Below are positions 9,201-18,251 of a stretch of 64,000 nucleotides of DNA, in pieces. Both the position numbers and the translations under genes were made by a program. Under the pieces are notes generated by a model. The model did not search any database. It was given only the letters and a program-made list of their open reading frames with translations, and was not told where the DNA came from. The DNA lies in the NCBI GenBank assembly GCA_037200525.1, contig JBBCGG010000001.1, positions 335,526-399,525 of the forward strand, written 5' to 3'. Numbering within the stretch: position 1 is the stretch's first letter; each line of letters begins with the position of its first letter. The DNA comes from Methylocella sp. GTDB lineage: Bacteria; Pseudomonadota; Alphaproteobacteria; Rhizobiales; Beijerinckiaceae.

Positions 9201-9726
9201 CATCGAAGTATGGCGACCGCATCGGCAACACCATCATGCGCGCCGCCCAGAGCCGCGCGCAGCCAAAAGGCGTGAGCGGACGCCAGTCTCAGCCGCCACG
9301 GATTCCGGCGCCGTTGCGCCAGAGACGACGCCGGCCGAGACGCCTGCGGGCGCCGGAGCAGAAAGGCGGCGGCCAGAGCGGAGCGGCTATAGGCGCGGAG
9401 CCGAAAATCCGGCTCGCGTCGAGGGCAAGGACGCGCAGTCCGAAGTTGGCGAAACCCATCCGTCTGGTCACCAAAACGGACGCCAGAAGGACGGACGCCG
9501 GCCAGGGCGCGGTCAAGCTCGCCCGGGTTTTGAGGGGCAACGCGATCGACGCGACGGGTCCGCCCCCAATCGAGGCGGCGAGGCTGAGCGTAGGCATGGA
9601 CGCGGCGCCTCCTTCACCCCGGCCGAGAAAAGATCCAATGAGAGGCCGCCCGATCCCAATTCACCTTTTGCGAAGCTGCTCGTGCTAAAAGCGCGGATGG
9701 AAGAGCAAAATAAACAGGACAGTTGA
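6235..9726 (+). CDS. SUV3-like DExH RNA helicase with long disordered C-terminus
   Basis: This superfamily 2 helicase is related to mitochondrial SUV3 and common in alphaproteobacteria, where it is presumed to act in RNA turnover. In 1163 residues: Walker A GPTNTGKT (24-31), DEIQ box (VAVDEIQLAAD, ~103-113), a helicase C domain with DAIGMGLNLDVDHIAF, and motif VI QIAGRAGRH. Next is a ~500-residue SUV3-type C-terminal region. From about residue 820 on, the sequence is low complexity: first Ala/Glu/Pro-rich and acidic, then (from ~990) Arg/Gly/Pro-rich and basic, as in RNA-binding tails. It starts at ATG 6235 and is complete. Confidence 0.9.
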   Translation: MNLTFPAASLHPLDRAKGVSAILGPTNTGKTHHAIERMLAHSSGMIGLPLRLLAREVYNRVVEKVGAASVALITGEEKIKPKAARYWVSTVEAMPRDLDLAFVAVDEIQLAADLDRGHVFTDRLLNQRGRDETLLIGAATMQRAVQDLLPGVRIFSRPRLSKLSFAGDKKMTRLPRRSAIVAFSAEDVYAIAEWIRRQRGGAAVVLGALSPRTRNAQVEMFQSGDVDYIVATDAIGMGLNLDVDHIAFAADRKYDGWQYRRLTPAEFGQIAGRAGRHLRDGTFGTTGRCLPFDPELVEALEDHQFDNVRMLQWRNGELDFSSIRDLVGSLDVLPKEPGLTRAPLAEDQMVLEIAARDEKVMREAKTRADIARLWDCCQIPDYRKLSPGAHAELVLSVYGLVVRAGHIPDDWFARHIGALDRVDGDLDALSARIAQVRTWTFIANRSDWLRDPEHWQGVARQVEDTLSDALHERLAQRFVDRRTSVLMRRLRENAMLEAEVTTSGDVMVEGQHVGLLNGFRFTADPHAVGEAAKALNAAAQKALASEIDGRAARVHEAVDEAFVLANDGIIRWLGEPVGKIVAGTHVLEPKVFVLADEQLTGPALEMVQRRLDLWLAQHVKKLLGPIADLEQSEGLEGLARGIAFQVAESLGVLDRTRVAEDVKSLPQEARAALRKFGIRFGAYHLYLPNLVKPAPRALAAQLWALKNGGVEEVKGLDDVPHLAASGRTSFVADKDVQKGFYRAAGFRVCGDRAVRVDILERLADLIRPAVAYRPGTTPGDPPAGTADGDGFVVTVAMTSLAGCSGESFASILRSLGYVLDRRQGPPITVPLLPKAATEPLTPRPSEPPIGQESNESSVAAASPEPMATEHLMQTAEASEAAAEASETASAESASSEDRAETNVTVGAEAQEAPQAATFIETAASAPEPVETAGESNESAPGHPLDSAPDLSPAILQDLGAPTGDAPVEQTAGAEPSEPVEAAPPTEPILIEVWRPHRQHHHARRPEPRAAKRRERTPVSAATDSGAVAPETTPAETPAGAGAERRRPERSGYRRGAENPARVEGKDAQSEVGETHPSGHQNGRQKDGRRPGRGQARPGFEGQRDRRDGSAPNRGGEAERRHGRGASFTPAEKRSNERPPDPNSPFAKLLVLKARMEEQNKQDS

Positions 9727-9757
9727 CGAATCGCTTTGGCCCCGGAGGAGAACCAGA

Positions 9758-10327
9758 ATGCGCAGCCGATTGACCGTGCCTCTCGCCGCCGCCATTTTTG
9801 TTGGAAGCGCAGCTCTCGCCAGCGCGCAAACTGCTCCTCCCGCCCCTAATCAACCGCAACAAGCCGCTCCGGTTATCACGAGAGGCGGCGGCATTGCGGG
9901 CACTGGCTTCGGCGCTGGAGCCGGAGGCGCGGGTACTACGTCAGCGACCCCCGCCAATCGCGCGCGTTCCCCTGAAGTGATCAGCGGCGCCGGTCACATC
10001 GGAGCCGGGACCGGCGGCTTGGGCTTGGGAATGGGTAACGCGACCGGCGGCGTCCTCGGCACCGGGATCGGCGCGCCGACAGGCGGCATCGCCAATAGAA
10101 CCAGCCTTGGCTCCGAGACGGGCGGCGTTATCGGTTTCGGACAAGGGTTTAGCGCGTCCACTGGCGGCGTCAAAGACACAGCCAACGCGGGGATAAACGT
10201 AGGCGGCATCTCCGACTCGGCGATTGGCGCGGGAAGCGGCGGCCTCAGAGACGCCAATAGTTTGGGCGCAGCTACCGGCGGGACAAATGAAGGCCCGAAC
10301 GCGCCAAGATTTAGGGTGATCCAGTAA
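9758..10327 (+). CDS. secreted glycine-rich hypothetical protein
   Basis: The product is 189 residues. ATG 9758 follows GGAGGAG with good spacing. Residues 1-23 form a signal peptide (MRSRLTVPLAAAIFVGSAALASA). The mature part is Gly/Ala/Ser/Thr-rich with a loose repeat built around TGG (A-TGGV, PTGGI, ETGGV, STGGV, ATGGT) every 10-20 residues. No enzyme motif is present. A periplasmic or surface structural role is possible, but the function is unknown. It lies 32 bp after the helicase gene, so the two may be co-transcribed. Confidence 0.75.
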   Translation: MRSRLTVPLAAAIFVGSAALASAQTAPPAPNQPQQAAPVITRGGGIAGTGFGAGAGGAGTTSATPANRARSPEVISGAGHIGAGTGGLGLGMGNATGGVLGTGIGAPTGGIANRTSLGSETGGVIGFGQGFSASTGGVKDTANAGINVGGISDSAIGAGSGGLRDANSLGAATGGTNEGPNAPRFRVIQ

Positions 10328-10421
10328 CGCCAGCCTCGCTTTACTGGCGAGACGGAGGCCATACACGCGGAGGCGCACGGGGTCCTTTTGCGGGTCCGGC
10401 CGCTAAGCCGCTTATTGGCGG

Positions 10422-13088
10422 CTAAGCCCCTTCGCCGGTCGGATTGACCTTCCGGGGCGGCCCCATCAGCGCCGGCTGAAACAAGATCGCCGCCGCCAGC
10501 GTGCAGACCAGCGACAAAGCCAGCAGCTTGCCCATGCTGGAGGTTCCCGGATGTTTTGACAGCCAAAGGCTACCGAAAGCGGTCGCTGTCGTCAGGGCGC
10601 TGAAAAACACCGCGCGCGTGAGGCTCGATTGCAGGAGATTGGTCGTGCCCGCGCGCCAGGCCATCACAAAGTAGATTTTGAAGGCGACGCCAAGGCCAAG
10701 CAGCAAAGGCAGCGCTATAATATTCGCAAAATTGAGCGGCAGGCCAATCAGAACGGTGATCTCGAGAGTGACGACGCCGGCTAGCAGCAGCGGCACAAGC
10801 GTCAAAAGCACATCGGTGAATCGGCGCAAAACGATCCAAAGGAGAATGCTGATCGACAGAAGCGCCCAAATACCCGCCTCAATGAAGGCGCGAACGACGG
10901 TATCGCCGGATTCCTGAATGGCGATTGGTTCGCCGGTCGCCGTCGGGGCGATCGCCTGAACCGCTTTGCTGAAGCGCGTGAGAACGGCGTTATCGTTGGC
11001 ATTGCCCTTGGGAGAGACCGCTATGCGAGCGCGGCCGTCGTCCGTGACCCAATCGCGCGCCAAATCATGTGGAATGGAGGCGAGCGTCGTCTTCTGCGCG
11101 GAGAGCGACGTGCGCAAAAGCTCGAGCATCGTCTTGAGGCCCGGCAGCAAGGCCGCGCGGGCCGCCTCGCGTTGCTGAGGCGGCGCAGCGGCCATTTTGC
11201 GCATCAATGCGGCGAGGCGGCGAGCGTCGTCGGCGCCGGTTCCCTTGAGATCATCGGCTGTAGCGGCGAAAGACTCGGCGGCGCGATTCATCGCCTCGAT
11301 GTCCTCATCATCCGTCGGCGGCGGCAGTATGCGGCTCGGATCCAATATGGGATCGAAAACCGCCGCGGCCTGCTTGATGATCGGAAGTTTCTCTTCCTGA
11401 TCCTGCGGCACGAAACTCTCAATGGTCACCGTGCGGGCGACTTCCGGCAAGGCCTCGAACCGCGCTGCGAGCTTCTGTGCGGCGTCAAGCGAAGGCGCTA
11501 GAACATCGATCGTATTGGTGTCGGTCGAAGGATCTCGCTCCAGATCGAGAAAAGTCGCGACCGATTCCACCTTGTCGCTGCGTAAATTGATCGGATTAAA
11601 ATCGAAATGGAGATGGGTCAGCAAAGGCGTTCCGGCCAAAGCCACCGCCAAAGTGCCGATGATGATCGCATATCTGTGCCTCGCCATGAATTCATCGGCG
11701 GGGGCCAGGAACTTGTAGCCGACAGGCTCAGCCTCGGCGGGGGGCTTCAGTATGGCGAGAAGAGCCGGCAGAACCGTGATCGACGCAAAAAATGCGATGA
11801 ACATGCCCGTGCCGGCGATGAGGCCAAGTTCGGAAACGCCGCGATAATCTGTCGGAAGAAACGAGTAGAAGCCGGCCGCCGTCGCCGCCGCGGCAAGAGC
11901 CAGCGGACGCCCAACCTTTATCGCCGCGCTCGAGAGGGCCGCATCGAAATTCGGTTCTTTGTGGCGCTCGGCGCGATAACGCACGCTGAACTGAATCCCG
12001 AAATCAACGCCGATGCCGACGAACAGAACCGCGAAGGCGACCGAAATCAGATTGAGCGCGCCAACCATCAACAGCCCCACCGCAGCGGTTGCGGTCAGCC
12101 CAACGACGACGCTGAGGGCGACCGCGAGAACGATGCTGGGCGATTTCAACGCGCGCCAAATAATGAAAAGAACGATCAAGGCGGTCACCGCGCCATTGAC
12201 GCCGGCGCCATCCTCGACGGTGGCGAATTCCTCGTCGGCGAGCGGCACCGGGCCGGTCAGCCGCAGCCGCAGCCCCGGCTCGGACGCAAAGCCAAGATTT
12301 TTCCAGCTCTCCCGGATGAAGTTGCTGGGCGCTTCGCCGGGTTTCAGCGCGGCGTAGTCAAGCACAGGCTTCACCTGGATGAAGCGGCGCAATTCGCGGG
12401 GGTCCGGCGGCTCGCCCGTCAACAAGCCGCGCCAGGAAAAGAATGTCGGCCGGCCTGCCAGTAGCGAATCAAAGGCGCCGCCGAGGGCCGCGACGGGACG
12501 ATCGAAATCGTCGAGCGTTCCAGCTTTCGTTCTGACGCCCTTGGTGATGAAGGAAAACGCGTCCATCAACCCCCGCAAGCTCGGATCGGACGCCAGCACG
12601 GAAAGGAACGGCTGCGCCTGAAACAACCCTTGCACGGTGCGCTGGACCTCTGAAGTTGGCAGGAACAGCAGCCCGTTCTTGTTGAAATAAGGTCCGCCAT
12701 CCGGCCGCAGAACCGATTGGAAAAGATCAGGGCGAGTCTTCAGCCGATCGGTCAGGCTCTGGGTCGCAGCTTCCGCAAGCTCGGGCGTTGGGCCATCGAT
12801 GACGACGACGATCTGATCGGCCCGCTGCGGAAACGCTTTGTCCATGGCGATCAGATTCTGCCGCCACGGCAGCTTGGCGGAAATGAAGTCATTGGTGTTT
12901 GTATTGATGTCAAAATGCGTCGCCGCGTAATGGCCGGAGACGATCGTGACCACTATCGCCAGCGCCAGCACACCCCACTTGAAGCGCCTGCATAGATCCA
13001 CGATGGCGGCGACCGCCCTTGCTATGGGGTCTGCCGCCGTCCCATCGGATAAAGGCGCTTGGTCTGTGTTGTGTGGACGTGTGATCAT
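10422..13088 (-). CDS. hpnN: hopanoid-associated RND transporter HpnN
   Basis: The product is an 888-residue MMPL/RND-type inner-membrane protein. The N-terminal membrane helix (WGVLALAIVVTIVSGHYAA) is followed by a large periplasmic loop. Then comes a 5-6-helix bundle with the GIGVDFGIQFSVRYRAER motif, and a second periplasmic domain and helix bundle in the C-terminal half. HpnN moves hopanoids from the inner to the outer membrane in the organisms where it has been studied. The gene sits at the edge of a hopanoid biosynthesis block, which supports the name over generic RND transporters. It is divergent from ispH across 239 bp. Confidence 0.88.
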   Translation of the reverse strand: MITRPHNTDQAPLSDGTAADPIARAVAAIVDLCRRFKWGVLALAIVVTIVSGHYAATHFDINTNTNDFISAKLPWRQNLIAMDKAFPQRADQIVVVIDGPTPELAEAATQSLTDRLKTRPDLFQSVLRPDGGPYFNKNGLLFLPTSEVQRTVQGLFQAQPFLSVLASDPSLRGLMDAFSFITKGVRTKAGTLDDFDRPVAALGGAFDSLLAGRPTFFSWRGLLTGEPPDPRELRRFIQVKPVLDYAALKPGEAPSNFIRESWKNLGFASEPGLRLRLTGPVPLADEEFATVEDGAGVNGAVTALIVLFIIWRALKSPSIVLAVALSVVVGLTATAAVGLLMVGALNLISVAFAVLFVGIGVDFGIQFSVRYRAERHKEPNFDAALSSAAIKVGRPLALAAAATAAGFYSFLPTDYRGVSELGLIAGTGMFIAFFASITVLPALLAILKPPAEAEPVGYKFLAPADEFMARHRYAIIIGTLAVALAGTPLLTHLHFDFNPINLRSDKVESVATFLDLERDPSTDTNTIDVLAPSLDAAQKLAARFEALPEVARTVTIESFVPQDQEEKLPIIKQAAAVFDPILDPSRILPPPTDDEDIEAMNRAAESFAATADDLKGTGADDARRLAALMRKMAAAPPQQREAARAALLPGLKTMLELLRTSLSAQKTTLASIPHDLARDWVTDDGRARIAVSPKGNANDNAVLTRFSKAVQAIAPTATGEPIAIQESGDTVVRAFIEAGIWALLSISILLWIVLRRFTDVLLTLVPLLLAGVVTLEITVLIGLPLNFANIIALPLLLGLGVAFKIYFVMAWRAGTTNLLQSSLTRAVFFSALTTATAFGSLWLSKHPGTSSMGKLLALSLVCTLAAAILFQPALMGPPRKVNPTGEGA

Positions 13089-13327
13089 GTGGTGCTGTCG
13101 CCAATCAGATCAGGGCTGTTCCTGGATAACCAGCAAGCGGCCCAACAAGACGAAACGCCAACGGCGGGGAGGGCGAGGGGAACCCCCTCTTCATCAACAA
13201 GGTTCGAAGTTTTGACGCGAGAGTTGTTTGACAATGAGTTTGTCATAGTTACAAGCTGGACAGGGAGTTTAAAAGTAGGCGTCGCCTGCTTGTAAGGCTA
13301 CATTCGGTTCGACGCTAGGCAAATTTC

Positions 13328-14251
13328 ATGAAAGTAATCTTGGCTCAGCCTCGCGGTTTTTGCGCAGGCGTCGTTCGCGCCATCGAAATCGTGGAGCAGG
13401 CGCTCGCCAAATATGGCGCGCCAATCTACGTTCGGCATGAGATTGTCCATAACGGGTATGTCGTCGAGAGCCTTAAGGCAAAGGGCGCGCTTTTCGTGGA
13501 GAGCCTGGCTGAGGTGCCTCGCGGCGCTCGCACAATTTTCTCGGCGCACGGCGTTGCTCGCGCCGTCGAGGAGGAAGCCGCGGAACTCGGATTGCCAATC
13601 CTCGACGCGACATGCCCCCTTGTCGCCAAGGTCCACAACCAAGGCGAGCGTTATGTGCGGCAGGGCCGCTCCGTCGTTCTGATTGGTCACGCGGGCCATC
13701 CGGAAGTCGAGGGCACGATGGGGCGCATCCCTGGACCGGTTTATCTGGTTCAGTCGGAAGCTGACGTCGAAAAGCTCGCTCTCGACGCCAATGCGCCGCT
13801 TGCCTATGTCTCACAGACGACGCTCAGCGTTGACGATACAAAATCCGTCATCAACGCTCTAAAGCGGCGATTTACGAATATTGTCGGCCCGGAAACCACG
13901 GATATTTGTTACGCGACGCAAAATCGACAAAGCGCCGTGCGCGAACTAAGCGCGCTCGTCGATGTCATTCTCGTGGTCGGCGCGAAAAACAGCTCAAACT
14001 CGAATCGATTGCGCGAAATCGGGACCGAAGCCAAAACCCCAACCTTCCTCATTGCCGACAGAACCGAACTCGACTTGGAGTTTCTGCGCAATGTGCAAGT
14101 CGTTGGCCTTACCGCCGGCGCCTCGGCCCCGGAAGTTCTGGTCGAGGATGTGATCGACGCCTTGCGCGGCCTTGGCCCGGTCGAGGTCTCGACATTGCCT
14201 GGGATCGAGGAGAATATTGAGTTCAAGCTGCCCGCGGAGCTGGTGTCGTAG
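13328..14251 (+). CDS. ispH: 4-hydroxy-3-methylbut-2-enyl diphosphate reductase
   Basis: This is the last enzyme of the MEP pathway, reducing HMBPP to isopentenyl and dimethylallyl diphosphate. The 307-residue product has the three iron-sulfur Cys ([24 protein letters not shown]) and the catalytic HPEVEGT Glu, plus the late KNSSNSNRL substrate loop. It precedes hpnH on the same strand by about 175 bp. Placing it inside the hopanoid block links precursor supply to hopanoid synthesis. Confidence 0.96.
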   Translation: MKVILAQPRGFCAGVVRAIEIVEQALAKYGAPIYVRHEIVHNGYVVESLKAKGALFVESLAEVPRGARTIFSAHGVARAVEEEAAELGLPILDATCPLVAKVHNQGERYVRQGRSVVLIGHAGHPEVEGTMGRIPGPVYLVQSEADVEKLALDANAPLAYVSQTTLSVDDTKSVINALKRRFTNIVGPETTDICYATQNRQSAVRELSALVDVILVVGAKNSSNSNRLREIGTEAKTPTFLIADRTELDLEFLRNVQVVGLTAGASAPEVLVEDVIDALRGLGPVEVSTLPGIEENIEFKLPAELVS

Positions 14252-14426
14252 GGCTCTCTTGCGGCTTGTTCATAGACGTCTGCGAGCGAAGACGCGCTCG
14301 CAGAAACTTGCAATCTCTCTCTGATGAGATAAGGCGCAAGAACCTAGATATTATACCCTCCCGCATCAAGCGGGGATAATTACCGGGCGAAGTTGATTGG
14401 CTGGTAAGAACTTCGAGGAGCAGGCA

Positions 14427-15575
14427 TTGGGAATACCTTTTCTCCAAATGGCGCAGATCGGCGGCTACGTCGTTCGGCAACGTTTGAGCGGCCGCAAGCG
14501 CTTTCCGCTCGTACTCATGCTCGAGCCATTGTTTCGTTGTAATCTGGCCTGCGCCGGCTGCGGCAAGATCGATTATCCAGACGAAATCCTCAACCAGCGC
14601 CTGCCGGTCGCGGATTGCCTCGGCGCCATCGATGAATGCGGCGCGCCGGTCGTCGTCATCGCCGGCGGCGAGCCTTTGCTGCACAAGGGTCTTCCGGAAA
14701 TTGTCGCCGGGGCCATCGCCCGGCGGAAATTCGTGACCGTCTGCACCAATGCCTTGCTGCTGGAAAAGAATCTTCATCGCTATAAGCCGAACCGCTATTT
14801 CAACTGGTCGGTTCACCTCGACGGCGACGAGGAGATGCACGACAAGTCGGTTTGTCAGACAGGCGTCTACGATCGCGCGTTGCAAGCGCTGAAGCTGGCG
14901 AAAGAAAAGGGCTTTCGCGTCACCATCAATTGCACCCTGTTCAATAACGCTGAACCGGAGCGAGTCGCGGCCTTTTTTGATTCGATGGCGGCGCTCGGCA
15001 TCGAGGGGATCACCGTTTCGCCGGGCTACGCCTATGAACGCGCGCCGGATCAACAGCACTTCCTCAATCGCGAGAAGACCAAGACCCTGTTCCGAGATAT
15101 TTTCTCGCGCGGAAAAGGCGGAAAGGCGTGGCCTTTCTTCCAATCTACCCTGTTTCTCGATTTCCTCGCCGGCAACCGGACCTATCATTGCACGCCTTGG
15201 GGCAACCCGACGCGGACGGTGTTTGGCTGGCAACGGCCCTGCTACCTTCTTGGCGAGGGCTATGTCGGAACCTTCAAGGAGTTGATGGAGGAGACCGACT
15301 GGGACCGCTACGGCACTGGCAATTACGAAAAATGCGCCGACTGCATGGTTCATTGCGGCTTCGAGGCGACCGCCGTCGAAGAAGCCTTCGCTCATCCGCT
15401 GCAGGCGCTCAAAGTCGCGATCGGGGGCATTCGCACCCAGGGGCCAATGTCGCCGGATATTCCGCTAGACCGGCAGAGGCCCGCCGATTTCGTCTTCAGC
15501 CGGACGGTCGAGCACAAACTCTCCGAAATCCGTAAATCCAAGGATTCCGGCAAGCAACTGTCGGCCGCGGAATAA
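14427..15575 (+). CDS. hpnH: adenosyl-hopene transferase HpnH (radical SAM)
   Basis: HpnH joins a 5'-deoxyadenosyl group to diploptene, the first step of C35 hopanoid side-chain synthesis. The 382-residue product has the radical-SAM cluster motif CNLACAGC, GGEPLL, and a C-terminal Cys-rich zone (CADCMVHCGFEAT). The start chosen is TTG 14427, six bases after GAGGAG, because it gives the usual beginning MGIPFLQMAQIGG; an upstream in-frame TTG at 14397 lacks this support. The 3' end runs 111 bp into the convergent hpnG gene. Confidence 0.93.
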   Translation: MGIPFLQMAQIGGYVVRQRLSGRKRFPLVLMLEPLFRCNLACAGCGKIDYPDEILNQRLPVADCLGAIDECGAPVVVIAGGEPLLHKGLPEIVAGAIARRKFVTVCTNALLLEKNLHRYKPNRYFNWSVHLDGDEEMHDKSVCQTGVYDRALQALKLAKEKGFRVTINCTLFNNAEPERVAAFFDSMAALGIEGITVSPGYAYERAPDQQHFLNREKTKTLFRDIFSRGKGGKAWPFFQSTLFLDFLAGNRTYHCTPWGNPTRTVFGWQRPCYLLGEGYVGTFKELMEETDWDRYGTGNYEKCADCMVHCGFEATAVEEAFAHPLQALKVAIGGIRTQGPMSPDIPLDRQRPADFVFSRTVEHKLSEIRKSKDSGKQLSAAE

Positions 15576-16178
15576 GGCCGCGAAGGCCGCCCGCGCATCG
15601 CGGGCGGTCCTGACAAGATCGGGGATCTGGCGCGGATTGCGTAAAAGCGAGCGCGTCAATGCTCCGAACGCTATGGCTCCATCGGGACCCATGGCCACCA
15701 GCGCCGCATGCGGCAATTGCCGCTCCGCGGGGTCCGCCACCACACGCACCGCTGCGAAGGGAAGGCTCAGCGCAGCGGCGACGCGGGCCGCTATATGCGA
15801 TTCCATATCCACCGCATGCGCGCCAGTGCGGGCATGCAAGGCGCGCTTGGCCGCCGGGTCGACCACCGGCGCATCGACCCCGACGAGGTCGACGAGGGGA
15901 GCGCCCAAGGCTGAGGCAAGCGTGCGCGACCAGCTTCGATCGCTGTGGAGTCGCTCGCCCTCTTCGTCGACGATCACGCGCGCGACGAGCGTCGCTCCGG
16001 GAGCAAGGCCAGGCGCGAGGCCGCCAGCGACGCCAAAGCTGATGATCGCGCAGGCGCCCGAGGCGGCGGCTTCAAGGTCGCGCTTCAGCCGAGCGCCGTC
16101 TCCCCCCCCCGCCAAAACAAGGACTTGCGGCCCCGCGGCGAGCTTAGCCTCCGCTTGCAACCCGGTGACGGCGATGAC
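15465..16178 (-). CDS. hpnG: adenosylhopane nucleosidase/phosphorylase HpnG (start uncertain)
   Basis: HpnG removes adenine from adenosylhopane, giving ribosylhopane. Its purine-phosphorylase-like fold shows AVTGLQAEAKLAAGP, VLVLAGGGDGARL, IISFGVAGGLAPGL and AVDMESHIAARVA. The family normally starts just before VIAVTGL, but no ATG, GTG or TTG exists in frame between the shc stop (16205) and that point. The nearest in-frame ATG is 16355, deep inside shc. The coordinate given marks the first family-like codon (GTC). A run of nine G (minus strand, 16110-16102) lies in the AGGGD codons. The end overlaps hpnH. Confidence 0.8.
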   Translation of the reverse strand, partial: VIAVTGLQAEAKLAAGPQVLVLAGGGDGARLKRDLEAAASGACAIISFGVAGGLAPGLAPGATLVARVIVDEEGERLHSDRSWSRTLASALGAPLVDLVGVDAPVVDPAAKRALHARTGAHAVDMESHIAARVAAALSLPFAAVRVVADPAERQLPHAALVAMGPDGAIAFGALTRSLLRNPRQIPDLVRTARDARAAFAALFRGRQLLAGILGFTDFGEFVLDRPAEDEIGGPLPV

Positions 16179-16204
16179 GAGAGGACCGCCCGGGGGAAAA
16201 CCGG

Positions 16205-18220
16205 CTACATTCCGACCGGCGCGGAAAGATGATTGCCTTTTTTCAGATTGCGGTAGCGAGCCAGCGCCCAGAGCGGGAAGAACCTTGAGTAGCCGTGGTA
16301 GCGCAGATAAAAGACCCGCGGAAAGCCGGTCGCGGTGAAACGCTCTTCTTTCCACAGTCCATCACCCCCTTGTGTGTCCGCCAGATAGCGCAACCCCGCC
16401 GCCGCCTCGGGTGAATCGACTTCCCCTGCCGCCATGAGCCCCAGCGAGGCCCATGCCGTTTGCGACGATGTGCTCGTCGCCGGGCGATACCCCTTATAAT
16501 CCAACGCGTAGCTCTCGCCGCCCTCGCCCCAGCCGCCGTCCGGATTCTGGATGCGTTTCAACCACGTTACAGCCTTTTGCACGGATTCGCTGCGCCTGTC
16601 GAATTCGACCGCATTGAGGGCGCAGAGGACCGACCAAGTCCCATAAATGTAATTCATGCCCCAGCGGCCAAACCAGCTGCCGTCCTTCTCCTGCACGCGG
16701 ACCAAATAATCGAGCGCGCGCGCAACTGCGGGGCTCGTCTTGTCCCTCTCGCCGAGCTGGCCCAGCATGGAGACGCAGCGCGCCGTCACATCGGCTGTCG
16801 GCGGATCGAGAAGCGCGCCATGATCCGCAAAAGGAATGGCGTTCAAATATTCCCTGTCATTGTCGGCGTCGAAGGCACCAAAGCCGCCATTGGCGCTTTG
16901 CATGCCGAGGATCCACTCACGGGCCCGGGAGATCGCCTCGGCGTAGGATGCGCCTTTGGCCTCGGAAGCCTGCGGCGGCCAGCCATTCGCCACGCGGTCC
17001 ATCGCCAGAGCGACCACGGCGGTATCGTCGAGATCGGGATAATGCGGGTTGGCATATTGAAAAGCCCATCCGCCGGGACGGACATTCGGCCGCTCCACCG
17101 CCCAATCGCCGGCAAAATCCGTCACCTGCAGCGGCGTCAGCCAGTCTACGGCCGCTCGCACGTTCGCGCTGAGCGCACCGGCGTGGGGGCCCGCGCTCTC
17201 CATCAGCGCATGGCTGGCCAGCGCCGTATCCCAAACCGGCGAGACGCATGGCTGACAATAGGCTTCTTCCTCCCCGATAACGAGAAGCTTGTCGATCGCG
17301 GCCCGCATCTCTACCATTCTCGGGTCTGATTTTGGAACGCCCAGCGCGTCGAACATTATCGCCGCATAGGCCATCGCCGGATAGATCGCGCCGAGTCCGT
17401 CTTCGCCGTTCAATCGTTCGGTCACGAAAGCGACCGCCTTCTCGATTGCGCTGTGATGCAAGCGCTTGGGAAAATAAGGCTCCGTCCAATGCAGGACGTG
17501 ATCGATGGCGCCAAAAATCGTTGTCCAGGGGAACGTCTGATGGGCCGCGCCGGGCCACTTGCGGACCGTATCCGCGGGCTGCGTGAAAAGTTCTTTGATC
17601 GTGACATTGCGCGGGTTGCGCGCCTTCGGCTTCAAAGCGTTCACGACCGCTAGAGGCGCCATCACGGTGCGGCTCCAATAGGACACTTTGTTCAAATGGA
17701 ACGGAAACCACCGCGGCAGATGCATGATCTCCACGGGCATGACGGGCACGCCGCGCCAAGGGACCTCGCCATAGAGCGCCAGCAGCGAACGCGTGAAGAC
17801 GTTGGTCGAAGCCGCGCCGCCATGCGCGAGAATCGCGGTCCGCGCCCGCTTCATATGGGCCGCATCGGGCGAATCGCCTATTACCTTCAGCGCGAAATAG
17901 GCCTTGACGCTGCTGCTGATATTGAAAGCGCCATCGGTGAACAGCGGCCAGCCGTCGTGGTCGGCCTGATGACGCCGGAGATAATTGCCGATCTTGGCTT
18001 CCAGCTCCGCGTCGGCCGGATCGCCCAGGAAATGCCGGAACAGAATATATTCCGCCGGAATCGAGACATCCGCTTCGAGTTCGAAAACGAAGTGACCATC
18101 TGGCCGTTGGACTGCGAGAAGCGCCTGCGTCGATTGCCCGATCGCAGCCTCGATTTCGCTGAGCCGGATTTCGGGCGCGGATTGCTTTACCGCGGCATCC
18201 GAATCAAATGTGTCCGTCAC
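16205..18220 (-). CDS. shc: squalene-hopene cyclase
   Basis: This enzyme (also called hpnF) cyclises squalene to hopene/hopanol. About 671 residues run from the likely GTG start at 18220 (GTG 18226 is an alternative; an ATG at 18310 would overlap hpnE by 59 bp). The catalytic DxDD appears as DLDDTAVVALAM, and several QW repeats are visible (QSANGGFGAFDADN, QEKDGSWFGRWG, QNPDGGWGE, QGGDGLWKE). The N-terminal LLAVQRPDGHFVFELEAD is typical. It is fifth in the hpnA-C-D-E-shc-G run, 31 bp after hpnE. Confidence 0.95.
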   Translation of the reverse strand: MTDTFDSDAAVKQSAPEIRLSEIEAAIGQSTQALLAVQRPDGHFVFELEADVSIPAEYILFRHFLGDPADAELEAKIGNYLRRHQADHDGWPLFTDGAFNISSSVKAYFALKVIGDSPDAAHMKRARTAILAHGGAASTNVFTRSLLALYGEVPWRGVPVMPVEIMHLPRWFPFHLNKVSYWSRTVMAPLAVVNALKPKARNPRNVTIKELFTQPADTVRKWPGAAHQTFPWTTIFGAIDHVLHWTEPYFPKRLHHSAIEKAVAFVTERLNGEDGLGAIYPAMAYAAIMFDALGVPKSDPRMVEMRAAIDKLLVIGEEEAYCQPCVSPVWDTALASHALMESAGPHAGALSANVRAAVDWLTPLQVTDFAGDWAVERPNVRPGGWAFQYANPHYPDLDDTAVVALAMDRVANGWPPQASEAKGASYAEAISRAREWILGMQSANGGFGAFDADNDREYLNAIPFADHGALLDPPTADVTARCVSMLGQLGERDKTSPAVARALDYLVRVQEKDGSWFGRWGMNYIYGTWSVLCALNAVEFDRRSESVQKAVTWLKRIQNPDGGWGEGGESYALDYKGYRPATSTSSQTAWASLGLMAAGEVDSPEAAAGLRYLADTQGGDGLWKEERFTATGFPRVFYLRYHGYSRFFPLWALARYRNLKKGNHLSAPVGM

Positions 18221-18251
18221 CTCCACCGCCTTTTCCCATTCAAAACACACG

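Noticed and set aside
11607-12464. 285-codon plus-strand frame inside hpnN
   Set aside because: Charged, unstructured composition and full overlap with conserved RND sequence.
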